From Saccharopolyspora_D taberi (GTDB lineage: Bacteria; Actinomycetota; Actinomycetes; Mycobacteriales; Pseudonocardiaceae), in contig NZ_BAAAUX010000016.1 of the NCBI RefSeq assembly GCF_039534165.1, positions 434,001 to 498,000 on the forward strand: a stretch of DNA of 64,000 nt, given 5' to 3'. Positions 38,674-50,360 of the stretch are shown in pieces (position 1 is the first letter of the stretch; every line of letters begins with the position of its first letter). The position numbers and the translations under genes are program-made. The notes beneath the pieces were generated by a model. It saw nothing but the letters and a program-made list of their open reading frames with translations, did not search any database and had not been told where the DNA came from.

Positions 38674-39240
38674 GTGGCTTCCACGAACGACCTCAAGAAC
38701 GGACTGGTGCTCAACCTCGACGGCCAGCTCTGGTCCGTCGTGAACTTCCAGCACGTCAAGCCCGGCAAGGGCGGCGCCTTCGTGCGCACCACCCTGAAGA
38801 ACGTGCTCTCGGGCAAGGTGGTGGACAAGACCTTCAACGCAGGCGTGAAGGTCGACACCGCGAACGTCGACCGCCGCGAGATGACCTACCTCTACAACGA
38901 CGGCACCGACTACGTGTTCATGGACCCGGACACCTACGACCAGGTCGGCGTCTCGGCCGAGGTCGTCGGTGACGCCGCGAACTACATGCTGGAGAACAGC
39001 CAGGTCGTGGTCGCCCGGCACGAGGGCAACCCGCTGTACGTGGAGCTGCCGGCCTCGGTCGAGCTCGACGTCCAGCACACCGACCCGGGCGTGCAGGGCG
39101 ACCGCTCCACCGGCGGCACCAAGCCCGCCACCCTGGAGACCGGCGCCGAGATCCAGGTCCCGCTGTTCCTCAACACCGGTGACAAGGTGAAGGTCGACCC
39201 GCGCGACGGCCGTTACCTCGGCCGCGTCAGCACCAAGTGA
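38674..39240 (+). CDS. efp: Translation elongation factor P
   Basis: Relieves ribosome stalling at polyproline. The 188-residue protein has the three EF-P domains. The tip loop reads HVKPGKGGAFVRT, with Lys at the position modified in other phyla, although no modification enzyme is in the window. An in-frame ATG at 38599 would add 25 low-complexity residues. GTG 38674 follows AGGAGA and matches the family start (ASTNDLKNGLVL). Confidence 0.96.
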   Translation: MASTNDLKNGLVLNLDGQLWSVVNFQHVKPGKGGAFVRTTLKNVLSGKVVDKTFNAGVKVDTANVDRREMTYLYNDGTDYVFMDPDTYDQVGVSAEVVGDAANYMLENSQVVVARHEGNPLYVELPASVELDVQHTDPGVQGDRSTGGTKPATLETGAEIQVPLFLNTGDKVKVDPRDGRYLGRVSTK

Positions 39241-39312
39241 TGGCCTGTTCCGGCGTGCGCGCCCGGAGGCCGTCCACCGCGGCGCGTTCCGCCGCCGGAA
39301 GGTGGGTGTGAG

Positions 39313-39744
39313 TTGGGCGCACGCAACAAGGCGCGCAAGCGCGCCGTCGACGTCCTCTACGAGGCCGACCTGCGCGATGCCGACGCCGTCACGCTGCTCT
39401 CGGAGCGGGTCGGCTCTCCGGAGCTGCCGCCGATCAACGACTACACGGTCACCCTGGTCGAGGGCGTCACCGCCAACCGCCAGCGGATCGACGAGCTGCT
39501 CGTCGAGCACGCCGAGGGCTGGACGCTGGCGCGGATGCCCGCGGTCGACCGCGCGGTGCTGCGGCTGGGTCTCTACGAGCTGCTGTGGCGCAGCGACGAC
39601 GTGCCGCCCGCGGTGGCCATCGACGAGGCCGTCGAACTGGTGAAGGCGCTGTCCACGGACGACTCGCCCCGGTTCGTCAACGGTGTGCTCGGCCGCATCG
39701 CGGGCATCGGCGACCGGCTGCGCAGCACGCTTAGCAGCGAGTGA
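39313..39744 (+). CDS. nusB: Transcription antitermination factor NusB
   Basis: The 143-residue all-helical protein acts in rRNA antitermination with NusE. It shows ARNKARKRAVDVLYEADLRD at the N-terminus and MPAVDRAVLRLGLYELLWR and FVNGVLGRIA toward the C-terminus. The start is TTG, which exactly matches the conserved N-terminus, with AAGGTGGG upstream. It follows efp by 72 bp. Confidence 0.95.
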   Translation: MGARNKARKRAVDVLYEADLRDADAVTLLSERVGSPELPPINDYTVTLVEGVTANRQRIDELLVEHAEGWTLARMPAVDRAVLRLGLYELLWRSDDVPPAVAIDEAVELVKALSTDDSPRFVNGVLGRIAGIGDRLRSTLSSE

Positions 39745-39745
39745 G

Positions 39746-39827
39746 CGCAACGCTCCGCGTTGCGTGGCGCGTCAGCGCCATCCGCCCGCAGGGCGGATCC
39801 AGGCATCTCGGACGCGACGAGCGTCCG
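39746..39827 (+). repeat. Array of four small hairpins after nusB
   Basis: Four adjacent inverted repeats follow the nusB stop: CGCAACGC/GCGTTGCG (39746-39764), TGGCGC/GCGCCA (39765-39780), ATCCGCCC/GGGCGGAT (39780-39798) and CGGACGC/GCGTCCG (39809-39827), with loops of 3-5 nt. Each is perfect. A lone terminator would need only one. The array runs up to the assembly gap, so its true extent is unknown. Confidence 0.75.
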
Positions 39828-39832
39828 GTCAC

Positions 39833-39863
39833 NNNNNNNNNNNNNNNNNNNNNNNNNNNNNNN
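39833..39863. other. Assembly gap (31 Ns)
   Basis: Unsequenced bases lie between the hairpin array and a perfect 18-bp palindrome. The real gap length may differ from 31. Strong secondary structure on both sides probably caused it. Confidence 0.99.
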
Positions 39864-39881
39864 CCCACCCGATCGGGTGGG
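39864..39881 (-). terminator. Palindrome downstream of bldD (terminator, partly in the gap)
   Basis: CCCACCCGATCGGGTGGG is a perfect palindrome 15 bp beyond the bldD stop on the minus strand. Adjacent GGCC suggests the stem may extend into the Ns. Confidence 0.55.
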
Positions 39882-39896
39882 GCCTCCGGCGTTTTC

Positions 39897-40385
39897 TCAC
39901 TCCTCCCGAGCCGGGCGCGCTTCGGGCGGGAGCACGCCCCAGTCGATGAGCTGCTCGGTGAGCTCGCCGGGCGTCATGTCGTAGATGATGGCCAGTGATC
40001 GCAGGTCCTCGGTGCGGATGGACAGCACCTTGCCGTTGTAGTCGCCGCGCTGGCTCTGGATGGTGGCCGCGTAGCGGGCCAGCGGCCCGACCTTCTCGGC
40101 CGGAAGCTGTTGCAGCCGTTCCAGGTTGATCACAACCTTGGTGGCGGGCTCGGCGCCGGAGGGCACCCGTCCCTCCGGGAGCAGCTCCGCGACCGGAACC
40201 CCGTAGAAGTCGGCCAGTTCGGCCAGCTTCTGCACGGTCACCGCGCGGTCGCCACGTTCATAGGACCCGACGACCACGGCCTTCCACCGCCCGCCTGACT
40301 TCTGCTCGACGCCGTGCAGCGAGAGACCTTGCTGCTGGCGGATAGCGCGGAGCTTGCCGCCCAGCGCCTTGGCGTAGTCGCCCAT
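39897..40385 (-). CDS. bldD: Developmental master regulator BldD
   Basis: An XRE-family regulator that, bound to cyclic di-GMP, represses sporulation genes in streptomycetes and is widespread in filamentous actinobacteria. In the 162-residue protein the HTH (about 8-65) reads LRAIRQQQGLSLHGVEQKSG and VVVGSYERGDRAVTVQKLAE, nearly the streptomycete sequence. The C-terminal effector domain keeps RYAATIQSQRGDYNGKVLSI and the R-x-D motif (RTEDLRSLA; streptomycete R-x-D-x8-R-x-x-D region is RGDY/RTED-like). ATG 40385 has GGAGA 8 nt upstream. It faces the pyr operon with a shared 305-bp promoter region. Confidence 0.95.
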   Translation of the reverse strand: MGDYAKALGGKLRAIRQQQGLSLHGVEQKSGGRWKAVVVGSYERGDRAVTVQKLAELADFYGVPVAELLPEGRVPSGAEPATKVVINLERLQQLPAEKVGPLARYAATIQSQRGDYNGKVLSIRTEDLRSLAIIYDMTPGELTEQLIDWGVLPPEARPAREE

Positions 40386-40460
40386 GTGGCGTTTCTCCGT
40401 TTCATTCGCCCCGTCAGCCGATACCGGATGCCGAGGAGGCAAGTTCAGATCGATACGGAG

Positions 40461-40485
40461 AGTAATGTTCGCTCGCGAGCGTCAC
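40461..40485. promoter_or_regulatory. Candidate BldD autoregulatory site
   Basis: AGTAATG ... GTCACC half-sites flank a perfect CGCTCGCGAGCG palindrome (40470-40481). The BldD pattern is AGTGA-n-TCACC, so one half deviates. It sits about 80-100 bp upstream of bldD, where autorepression is known in streptomycetes. Binding is inferred. Confidence 0.35.
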
Positions 40486-40616
40486 CAGGTCAAGTTGGTC
40501 TTCGTTCGCAGCGGGGCGAGTACCACCACACCACCCGGACGATTGACCTGGACGCATTGATAGCGTACAAGGCGAGCCCGGCGAGCACCGGAGTCGCGAG
40601 TGGTCGCGGGCCCCCG

Positions 40617-40638
40617 GCCCTCCGGTTGGACGGAGGGC
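40617..40638 (+). other. Hairpin in the pyr operon leader
   Basis: GCCCTCCG and CGGAGGGC form an 8-bp stem with a 6-nt loop, about 10 nt before the PyrR-binding element. It may be part of the leader fold. Confidence 0.5.
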
Positions 40639-40647
40639 TCCACACCA

Positions 40648-40690
40648 TCCTTTAAGGACCCGTCCAGTGAGGCGGGGAAGGAGGTCCACC
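40648..40690 (+). ncRNA. PyrR-binding RNA element in the pyr operon leader
   Basis: The segment holds TTTAAGGACCC, then the loop TCCAGTGAGG closed by CCCG (40659-40662) and CGGG (40673-40676), then AAGGAGG directly before the pyrR GTG. This matches the PyrR-binding consensus (UCCnGnGAGG loop). Because the ribosome site lies immediately after the stem, PyrR with UMP probably blocks translation rather than controlling a terminator, as proposed for mycobacteria. Confidence 0.75.
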
Positions 40691-41281
40691 GTGGCGTCAC
40701 GCCTACCGGCGGGCGCGGCGGATCCGGTCGAGGAGCGAGAGCTGCTCTCGGCCGGTGACGTTGCGCGCACGATAGCCAGGATCGCGCACCAGATCATCGA
40801 GAAGACCGCGCTGGACACCGGCGGCAGCGGCGTCGTCCTGCTCGGCATCCCCAGCCGCGGCGCCCCGCTGGCCGCCCGGCTGGCGGGCAGGATCAGCGAG
40901 TTCAGCGGGGTGACGGTTCCCACCGGCACCCTCGACATCACGCTCTACCGCGACGACCTGCGGCAGCGCCCCAACCGCCCGCTCGAACCCAGCAGCCTGC
41001 CGGCCGAGGGCGTGGACAACGCGCTGGTCGTGCTGGTCGACGACGTCCTGTTCTCCGGCCGGACCGTCCGCGCCGCCCTCGACGCCCTGCGCGACCAGGG
41101 CCGCCCGCGCGCGGTGCAGCTGGCGGTGCTGGTCGACCGCGGCCACCGGGAGCTGCCGATCCGCGCCGACTACGTCGGCAAGAACGTGCCGACCTCGCGC
41201 ACCGAGGACGTCGCCGTCCGCCTCTCCGAAGTGGACGGCGCCGACGCCGTGGTGCTGCGGCGGCAGGGAGGGGAGGGCTGA
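40691..41281 (+). CDS. pyrR: PyrR bifunctional regulator/uracil phosphoribosyltransferase
   Basis: The 196-residue protein has phosphoribosyltransferase fold with the PRPP loop VVLVDDVLFSGRT (about 117-129) and IPSRGAPLA, YRDDLRQRPNRP and VDRGHRELPIRADYVGKN segments typical of PyrR. It binds leader RNA in response to UMP and repressively regulates the operon it heads. A GTG at 40667 lies inside the RNA element; GTG 40691 after AAGGAGG is the real start. Confidence 0.95.
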   Translation: MASRLPAGAADPVEERELLSAGDVARTIARIAHQIIEKTALDTGGSGVVLLGIPSRGAPLAARLAGRISEFSGVTVPTGTLDITLYRDDLRQRPNRPLEPSSLPAEGVDNALVVLVDDVLFSGRTVRAALDALRDQGRPRAVQLAVLVDRGHRELPIRADYVGKNVPTSRTEDVAVRLSEVDGADAVVLRRQGGEG

Positions 41282-41354
41282 TGGGCCACGCTGTCTCTTC
41301 GGTTCATCAGGCCCGACCGGGTGCGGGTGTCCCGCAGTACCCCGAGGAGCGCTG

Positions 41355-42287
41355 ATGCGACACCTGCTGTCCACAGAGGGCCTGGACGCGGCGACCGCGA
41401 CGAGCGTGCTCGACACCGCGGGCACCCTCAAGCAGACGCTGCTGGGCCGCGAGGTCCGCAAGCTGCCGACGCTGCGCGGCCGGACCGTGGTCACGATGTT
41501 CTACGAGAACTCCACCCGCACCCGGGTGTCCTTCGAGGTCGCGGGCAAGTGGATGAGCGCCGACGTGATCAACGTGTCGGCGGGCGGCTCGTCGGTCGGC
41601 AAGGGCGAGTCGCTGCGCGACACCGCGCTGACGCTGTCGGCCGCGGGCGCGGACTGCGTCATCGTCCGGCACCCGGCCTCCGGCGCCGCGCAACGGCTGG
41701 CGCAGTGGCTGGAGCCGACCGGCACCCAGGTCGTCAACGCCGGCGACGGCATGCACGAGCACCCGACGCAGGCGCTGCTGGACGCGGCGACGCTGCGGGA
41801 GCGGCTGGGCGAGCTGGCGGGCAAGCGGATCGGGATCGTCGGCGACCTGCTGCACAGCCGGGTCGCGCGGTCCAACGTGCACCTGCTGCGCACGCTCGGC
41901 GCCGAGGTGGTGCTCATCGCGCCGCCGACGCTGGTCCCCGCGGGCATCGAGTCCTGGGGCGCGCCGGTCCGGCACGAGCTCGATCCGGAACTGCCCGGGC
42001 TCGACGCGGTGATGCTGCTGCGGGTGCAGGCCGAGCGGATGCACGGCGGGTTCTTCCCGTCCGCCCGCGAGTACTCGATCGCCTACGGCATGAACGAGGC
42101 CAGGCTCGCCCGCCTGCCTGAGCACGCCGTCGTGCTGCACCCCGGCCCGATGCTGCGCGGCATGGAGATCGCCGCCGCCGTGGCCGATTCGCCGAGGGCC
42201 GCCATCACCGAGCAGGTGCGCAACGGGGTGCACGTGCGCATGGCGGTGCTCTACCACCTCCTGGCCGGAGAGGAGATCGCGGCATGA
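41355..42287 (+). CDS. pyrB: Aspartate carbamoyltransferase catalytic subunit
   Basis: Joins carbamoyl phosphate and aspartate in the first committed pyrimidine step. The 310-residue chain has the carbamoyl-phosphate site STRTR (residues 53-57), His136 in HPTQALLD, and the aspartate-site HPGPMLRG region. No regulatory pyrI gene is present, consistent with feedback through PyrR. Its stop overlaps the next ATG by 4 bp. Confidence 0.96.
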   Translation: MRHLLSTEGLDAATATSVLDTAGTLKQTLLGREVRKLPTLRGRTVVTMFYENSTRTRVSFEVAGKWMSADVINVSAGGSSVGKGESLRDTALTLSAAGADCVIVRHPASGAAQRLAQWLEPTGTQVVNAGDGMHEHPTQALLDAATLRERLGELAGKRIGIVGDLLHSRVARSNVHLLRTLGAEVVLIAPPTLVPAGIESWGAPVRHELDPELPGLDAVMLLRVQAERMHGGFFPSAREYSIAYGMNEARLARLPEHAVVLHPGPMLRGMEIAAAVADSPRAAITEQVRNGVHVRMAVLYHLLAGEEIAA

Positions 42288-43693
42288 GCAGCAACCGCAC
42301 CTCAGGGGACCGTGACGCAAGGTACCCAGCGGAAACCTCGGAACAAGAGATGCCTCGACACGCAACCACCACTGTCAATCGCGGAGAGGCGGCTCAGCGC
42401 CGGGTGCTGCTGAAGGACGTCCGCCCCTACGGCGAGGGCGAGCCGGTCGACCTGCTGGTCGACGGCGGAGTGATCGCCGGGATCGGCTCGGGCCTGGAGG
42501 TCGACGCCGACGAGATCGTGCACGCCGAAGGCGCGGTCGTGCTGCCGGGCTTCGTCGACCTGCACACGCACCTGCGGGAGCCGGGGCGCGAGGACACCGA
42601 GACGATCGAGACCGGCTCCACGGCCGCGGCGCTCGGCGGCTACACCGCCGTGTTCGCCATGGCCAACACCGATCCGGTCGCCGACAACGCGGTGATCGTC
42701 GAGCACGTGTGGCGCCGCGGCCAGGAGGTCGGGCTGGTCGACGTCCACCCGGTGGGCGCGGTCACGGTCGGGCTCGACGGCGAGAAGCTGGCCGAGCTGG
42801 GCACGATGGCCCGCTCGGGCGCGAACGTGCGGGTGTTCTCCGACGACGGGAAGTGCGTGCACGACCCGCTGATCATGCGCCGCGCGCTGGAGTACACCAG
42901 GACGCTCGGCGGCGTGGTCGCCCAGCACGCCGAGGAGCCGCGGCTGACCGTCGGCGCGCAGGCGCACGAGGGCGCCAACGCCGCCCGGCTGGGGCTGGCA
43001 GGCTGGCCAGCCCCCGCGGAGGAGGCGATCGTCGCCCGCGACTGCCTGCTGGCCGGGCACACCGGCGGCTCGCTGCACGTCTGCCACGTCTCGACCGCCG
43101 GGACCGCCGAGATCCTGCGCTGGTGGAAGTCGCAGGACCGGCCGGGCCGGGTCTCGGCCGAGGTCACCCCGCACCACCTGCTGCTCACCGACGACCGGCT
43201 GAGCAGCTACGACCCGGTCAACAAGGTCAACCCGCCGCTGCGCACCGACGACGACGTGCGCGCCCTGCGGCAGGCGCTGGCCGACGGCACCGTGGACTGC
43301 GTGGCCACCGACCACGCGCCGCACGCCGAGCAGGACAAGTGCTGCGAGTGGTCCGCGGCCCGGCCGGGCATGCTGGGCCTGCAGACCGCGCTCGGCGTCG
43401 TGGTCGCCACCATGGTCGAGCCGGGCTTGCTGGACTGGCGCGGGGTGGCGCGGGTGCTCAGCGAGCGGCCCGCCGAGATCGCCGGGCTGGCCGACCAGGG
43501 CCGCCCGGTCGCCGTCGGCGAGCCCGCGAACCTGGTCCTGGTCGACCCGCGGGCGCGCTGGACGGTCCGCGGGGCGGAGCTGGCCAGCATCGCGGCGAAC
43601 TCCCCCTACGAGGACATGGAGCTGCCGGGCCGGGTCGTGGCCACGCTGCTGCGCGGGCGGATCACGGCGGCCGAGGGCAAGGTGAGGCGCTGA
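42284..43693 (+). CDS. pyrC: Dihydroorotase
   Basis: A zinc amidohydrolase that cyclises carbamoyl aspartate. Metal-binding DLHTHLREPG, the NTDPV segment, HAEE, HVS and ATDHAPH are all present. The 469-residue length includes about 40 extra N-terminal residues before the usual start RRVLLKDVRPYGEG. ATG 42284 overlaps the pyrB stop (ATGA), which favours the long form; ATG 42350 is an alternative with less coupling. The extension is polar and probably disordered. Confidence 0.93.
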   Translation: MSSNRTSGDRDARYPAETSEQEMPRHATTTVNRGEAAQRRVLLKDVRPYGEGEPVDLLVDGGVIAGIGSGLEVDADEIVHAEGAVVLPGFVDLHTHLREPGREDTETIETGSTAAALGGYTAVFAMANTDPVADNAVIVEHVWRRGQEVGLVDVHPVGAVTVGLDGEKLAELGTMARSGANVRVFSDDGKCVHDPLIMRRALEYTRTLGGVVAQHAEEPRLTVGAQAHEGANAARLGLAGWPAPAEEAIVARDCLLAGHTGGSLHVCHVSTAGTAEILRWWKSQDRPGRVSAEVTPHHLLLTDDRLSSYDPVNKVNPPLRTDDDVRALRQALADGTVDCVATDHAPHAEQDKCCEWSAARPGMLGLQTALGVVVATMVEPGLLDWRGVARVLSERPAEIAGLADQGRPVAVGEPANLVLVDPRARWTVRGAELASIAANSPYEDMELPGRVVATLLRGRITAAEGKVRR

Positions 43694-44223
43694 TGGAACG
43701 CTTCCTGTGGGTGCTCGGCATGGCGGTGCTGGCCGGGCTGGTGTTCTTCGCGATGTGGCGGGGCTGGCGCAACCGGGCCCGCAGGCAGGCCGCGCTGCTG
43801 CCGGACTTCCCGGCGGTGCCCGACGACGCGGGCGAGGCGCTGCTGCCCGCGGCCACCGGCATGTACGTGGGCACCACGACGGCCGGTGACTGGCAGGACC
43901 GGATCGCGGTCGGCGACATCGGCCACCGAGCGGGCGGGACGGTGCGCCTGCACCGGTCCGGGCTGCTGGTGGAGCGCGACGGCGCGAGTCCGCTGTGGAT
44001 CCCCGCGGAGTCCTTCGTGGACGCCAGGGCGGACCACAAGCTGGCCAACAAGGTGGTGCCGGGAGCGGGACTGCTGGTGATCACCTGGCGGCTCGGACAG
44101 CAGCGGCTGGACACCGGATTCCGCTGCGATGACAAGGAAGTGCACAACGACTGGGTCGAGGCAGTGCGGGCACTGGCCACCCGGGACGAGACCGCGGGCA
44201 CGCGGCGGGAGGAACAACGATGA
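43693..44223 (+). CDS. PH-like membrane protein of the pyr operon (Rv1382-type)
   Basis: The 176-residue protein has one N-terminal transmembrane helix (about 5-22) and a soluble domain rich in short beta-strands (RLHRSGLLVERDGASPLWIP, LLVITWRLGQQ). It occupies the slot between pyrC and carA that Rv1382 fills in Mycobacterium tuberculosis. Its conserved place in the operon suggests a link to pyrimidine metabolism or to the membrane, but no function is established. TGATG and ATGA overlaps couple it to both neighbours. Confidence 0.85.
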   Translation: MERFLWVLGMAVLAGLVFFAMWRGWRNRARRQAALLPDFPAVPDDAGEALLPAATGMYVGTTTAGDWQDRIAVGDIGHRAGGTVRLHRSGLLVERDGASPLWIPAESFVDARADHKLANKVVPGAGLLVITWRLGQQRLDTGFRCDDKEVHNDWVEAVRALATRDETAGTRREEQR

Positions 44224-45340
44224 CCGCGCACACCTCTGCGGCACTGGTGCTTGAGGACGGCCGGATCTTCCGGGGCGAGCCCTACGGAGCCGTCGGCCAC
44301 ACCCTGGGCGAGGTGGTGTTCTCCACCGGGATGACCGGCTACCAGGAGACGCTGACCGACCCCTCCTACCACCGCCAGATCGTGGTGCAGACCGCGCCGC
44401 AGATCGGCAACACCGGCTGGAACGACGAGGACGACGAGTCCGCCCGGATCTGGGTCGCAGGCTACGCGGTGCGCGACCCCGCCCGCGTCCCGTCGAACTG
44501 GCGCTCCCGCCGTTCGCTCGACGACGAGCTCCAGCGGCAGGGGATCGTCGGCATCTCCGGCCTGGACACCCGGACCCTGACCCGCCACGTCCGCGAGTTC
44601 GGCGCGATGCGCGGCGGGATCTTCTCCGGCCACGACATCCGCTCCGACGAGGAGATGGTGGACAAGGTCGTGGCCAGCGCGGGCATGGTCGGCGCCGACC
44701 TGGCCGGTGACGTCACCACCGCCGAGCCCTACGTGGTCCCGGCGGTCGGCGAGAAGCGGTTCACCGTCGCCGCGCTGGACCTGGGCATCAAGTCCAACAC
44801 CCCGCGGATGATGGCCCAGCGCGGCATCGAGGTGCACGTGCTCCCGCTGTCGTCCAGTTTGGACGAGGTGCTTTCGGTGAACCCGGACGGCGTGTTCCTG
44901 TCCAACGGTCCGGGCGACCCGGCCACCACCGACCAGCAGGTCGAGCTGACCCGGCAGGTGCTGGACCGCAAGCTGCCGCTGTTCGGCATCTGCTTCGGCA
45001 ACCAGATCCTCGGCCGCGCGCTGGGCCGGGGCACCTACAAGCTGCGCTACGGCCACCGGGGCATCAACATCCCGGTCATCGACGCCGAGACCGGCAAGGT
45101 GGCGATCACCGCGCAGAACCACGGCTTCGCCGTCGAGGGCGAGCCGGGGGAGCGGTTCGACACCGACTTCGGCCGGGCGATGGTCAGCCACCACTGCGCC
45201 AACGACGGCTCGGTCGAGGGCCTCAGGCTGCTCGACGGCCCGGCGTTCAGCGTGCAGTACCACCCGGAGGCGGCGGCCGGTCCGCACGACGCGGCGCCGC
45301 TGTTCGACCAGTTCGTTGATCTGATGACGGAGACCCGCTG

Positions 45341-45341
<1 letters not shown>
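44220..45341 (+). CDS. carA: Carbamoyl-phosphate synthase small chain
   Basis: The glutaminase subunit that feeds ammonia to CarB. The 373-residue chain has the triad Cys258 (FGICFGNQ), His348 and Glu350 (YHPE). The N-terminal domain ends near residue 180. It supplies carbamoyl phosphate to both pyrimidines and arginine. Confidence 0.97.
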
Positions 45342-48690
<3,349 letters not shown>

Positions 48691-48694
<4 letters not shown>

Positions 48695-49524
48695 TCGCCG
48701 GGTTCGGCAAGCGGCTGGCCGAGGCGATGGCGGCGCGGGGTCCGCTGTGCGTGGGCATCGACCCGCATCCGGCGCTGCTGCACGCCTGGAACCTCGCCGA
48801 GGACGCGCGCGGGCTGGAGCGCTTCGCGCTGACCGCGGTGGAGGCGCTGGCCGGTGAGGTCGCGGTGCTCAAGCCGCAGTCGGCGTTCTTCGAGGTGCAC
48901 GGCTCGGCGGGCGTGGCGGTGCTGGAGCGGGTGATCGCCGAGGCCCGGGAGGCGGGCGCGCTGGTGCTGCTCGACGTCAAGCGCGGCGACATCGGCTCCA
49001 CGATGACCGCCTACGCGATGGCCTACCTCGACGAGCACTCGCCGCTGGCGGCGGACGCGATCACGGTCTCGCCGTACCTGGGCTACGGCTCGCTGGCCCC
49101 GGCGATCGGCATCGCCGAGCAGACCGGCCGGGGCGTGATCGTGCTGGCCCGCACCTCGAACCCGGAGGGCGCGGAACTCCAGCGCTGCCTGCGCGACAGC
49201 GGCCGCTCCATCGGCCAGTCCATCGTGGACTCCGCGGCGGAGACCAACGCGGGCGCCGACCCGATGGGCCACGTCGGGGTCGTCGCCGGTGCCACGATCC
49301 GCCCGGGCGAGCTGGACTTCTCCCGGCTCAACGGCCCGATCCTGGCGCCCGGCCTGGGCGCCCAGGGCGCGACGGTCGACGACCTGCGCGCGGTGTTCGG
49401 CCCGGCCCTGCCGCAGGTCCTGCCCGCCACCGCGCGCGACGTCCTGCGGCACGGCCCGTCCGTCGACGGCCTGCGCTCGGCAGCACACCGCGTGCGCGAC
49501 GAACTGGCCGGGCTGCTGCTCTGA
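48691..49524 (+). CDS. pyrF: Orotidine 5'-phosphate decarboxylase (long, actinobacterial type)
   Basis: Decarboxylates OMP to UMP. The 277-residue protein has the catalytic Lys-Asp array in LLDVKRGDIGSTM, and CVGIDPH and PGLGAQG signatures. It is of the longer class II kind found in mycobacteria and Myxococcus. pyrD and pyrE are not in the window. A strong terminator follows. Confidence 0.96.
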
Positions 49525-49536
49525 CGGTTCCGGCAA

Positions 49537-49573
49537 CGGGGCGCCTCCGCTCGGCGGGGGCGCCCCGTTTTTT
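49537..49573 (+). terminator. Intrinsic terminator of the pyr operon
   Basis: CGGGGCGCC (49537-49545) pairs with GGCGCCCCG (49559-49567), with extra pairing inside the loop, and TTTTTT follows at 49568-49573. It is the only classic U-tract terminator noticed in the window. Confidence 0.92.
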
Positions 49574-49646
49574 GTGATCGGAACCCCCTGATTCCCCCGG
49601 TGTGGTTTGGCAGAATTCCCCCGTTCGCGTCGGGGAGGGGGATTTC

Positions 49647-50360
49647 GTGATCGCTGTGCTGGCGATCCGGCGGCAGTGGTGCGGGCCGGGGGAGCCGATC
49701 CTGTGGTGCGCCGCCTCCGGGCTGGACTACCGCTACGACGTCCCCGGGCTCGACGAGAGCGGGAATCCGTTGCGCGGCTGGGGATCCCGCGCGGTGCGGG
49801 GCGTGGGCGGCGCGGTCGGCGGCGGGATCCTCAACGTCGTGGACGCGGTGATGGACGACGACGGCGGTGACGACCACAAGGACTACCCGCCGGGTTTCCT
49901 CAGCGGTCCGGCCGCGGAGTGCGCCGCGATCGCCGAGTACTCGCGGGCGGCGGCCGTCGCGCGGCACGGGTTCTGGGTGCTGACCCCGCATCGCCTCGCC
50001 CGGCTGGCGCCGCACGTGCCTGCCGCGGAGCCGGAGGAGCCGGAAGGTTCCTGGGCCAGGCGGTTCGGCAAGGGCGCGCTGAAGTTCGCCCGCGACGTCG
50101 GCGACATCGTCGCCTCCAAGCCGGAGCACGAGCCGGGCGTTCCGGTGCCGCTGCCCGAGATCCGCGAGCACGCGGTGATCGACCGGCGGCTGCTGGCCGG
50201 GTTCGACGCCCACCAGCGCAAGCTCGGACGCGAGTACACCACCAGCAGGGCCTGGTACCTGCGCATCCGGTTCACCGACGGGTCCGCGATGGAGATCAGC
50301 CCGCACCGCGACGAGGAAGCCGTGCGACGTCTGGTCGCGATGTCCGAGGGGCGGTTGTGA
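49647..50360 (+). CDS. Unknown protein A of the kinase module
   Basis: I do not recognise this 237-residue protein. It has no clear membrane helix or signal. Visible parts are an N-terminal beta-rich segment (IRRQWCGPGEPILWCAASGL), a Gly-rich/acidic patch (GGAVGGGILNVVDAVMDDDG, about 50-75) and a C-terminal region resembling a PH-like or GRAM-like fold (RAWYLRIRFTDGSAMEISPH). The segment ARHGFWVLTPHRLARLAP also reads like such domains. GTG 49647 has a very strong GGGGAGGGGG site; GTG 49602 is less likely. It is coupled by GTGA to the next gene. Confidence 0.75.
   Translation: MIAVLAIRRQWCGPGEPILWCAASGLDYRYDVPGLDESGNPLRGWGSRAVRGVGGAVGGGILNVVDAVMDDDGGDDHKDYPPGFLSGPAAECAAIAEYSRAAAVARHGFWVLTPHRLARLAPHVPAAEPEEPEGSWARRFGKGALKFARDVGDIVASKPEHEPGVPVPLPEIREHAVIDRRLLAGFDAHQRKLGREYTTSRAWYLRIRFTDGSAMEISPHRDEEAVRRLVAMSEGRL

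Noticed and set aside
39683..39998. Frames reading across the N run after nusB
   Set aside because: They depend on unknown bases and on the hairpin array; no independent support.
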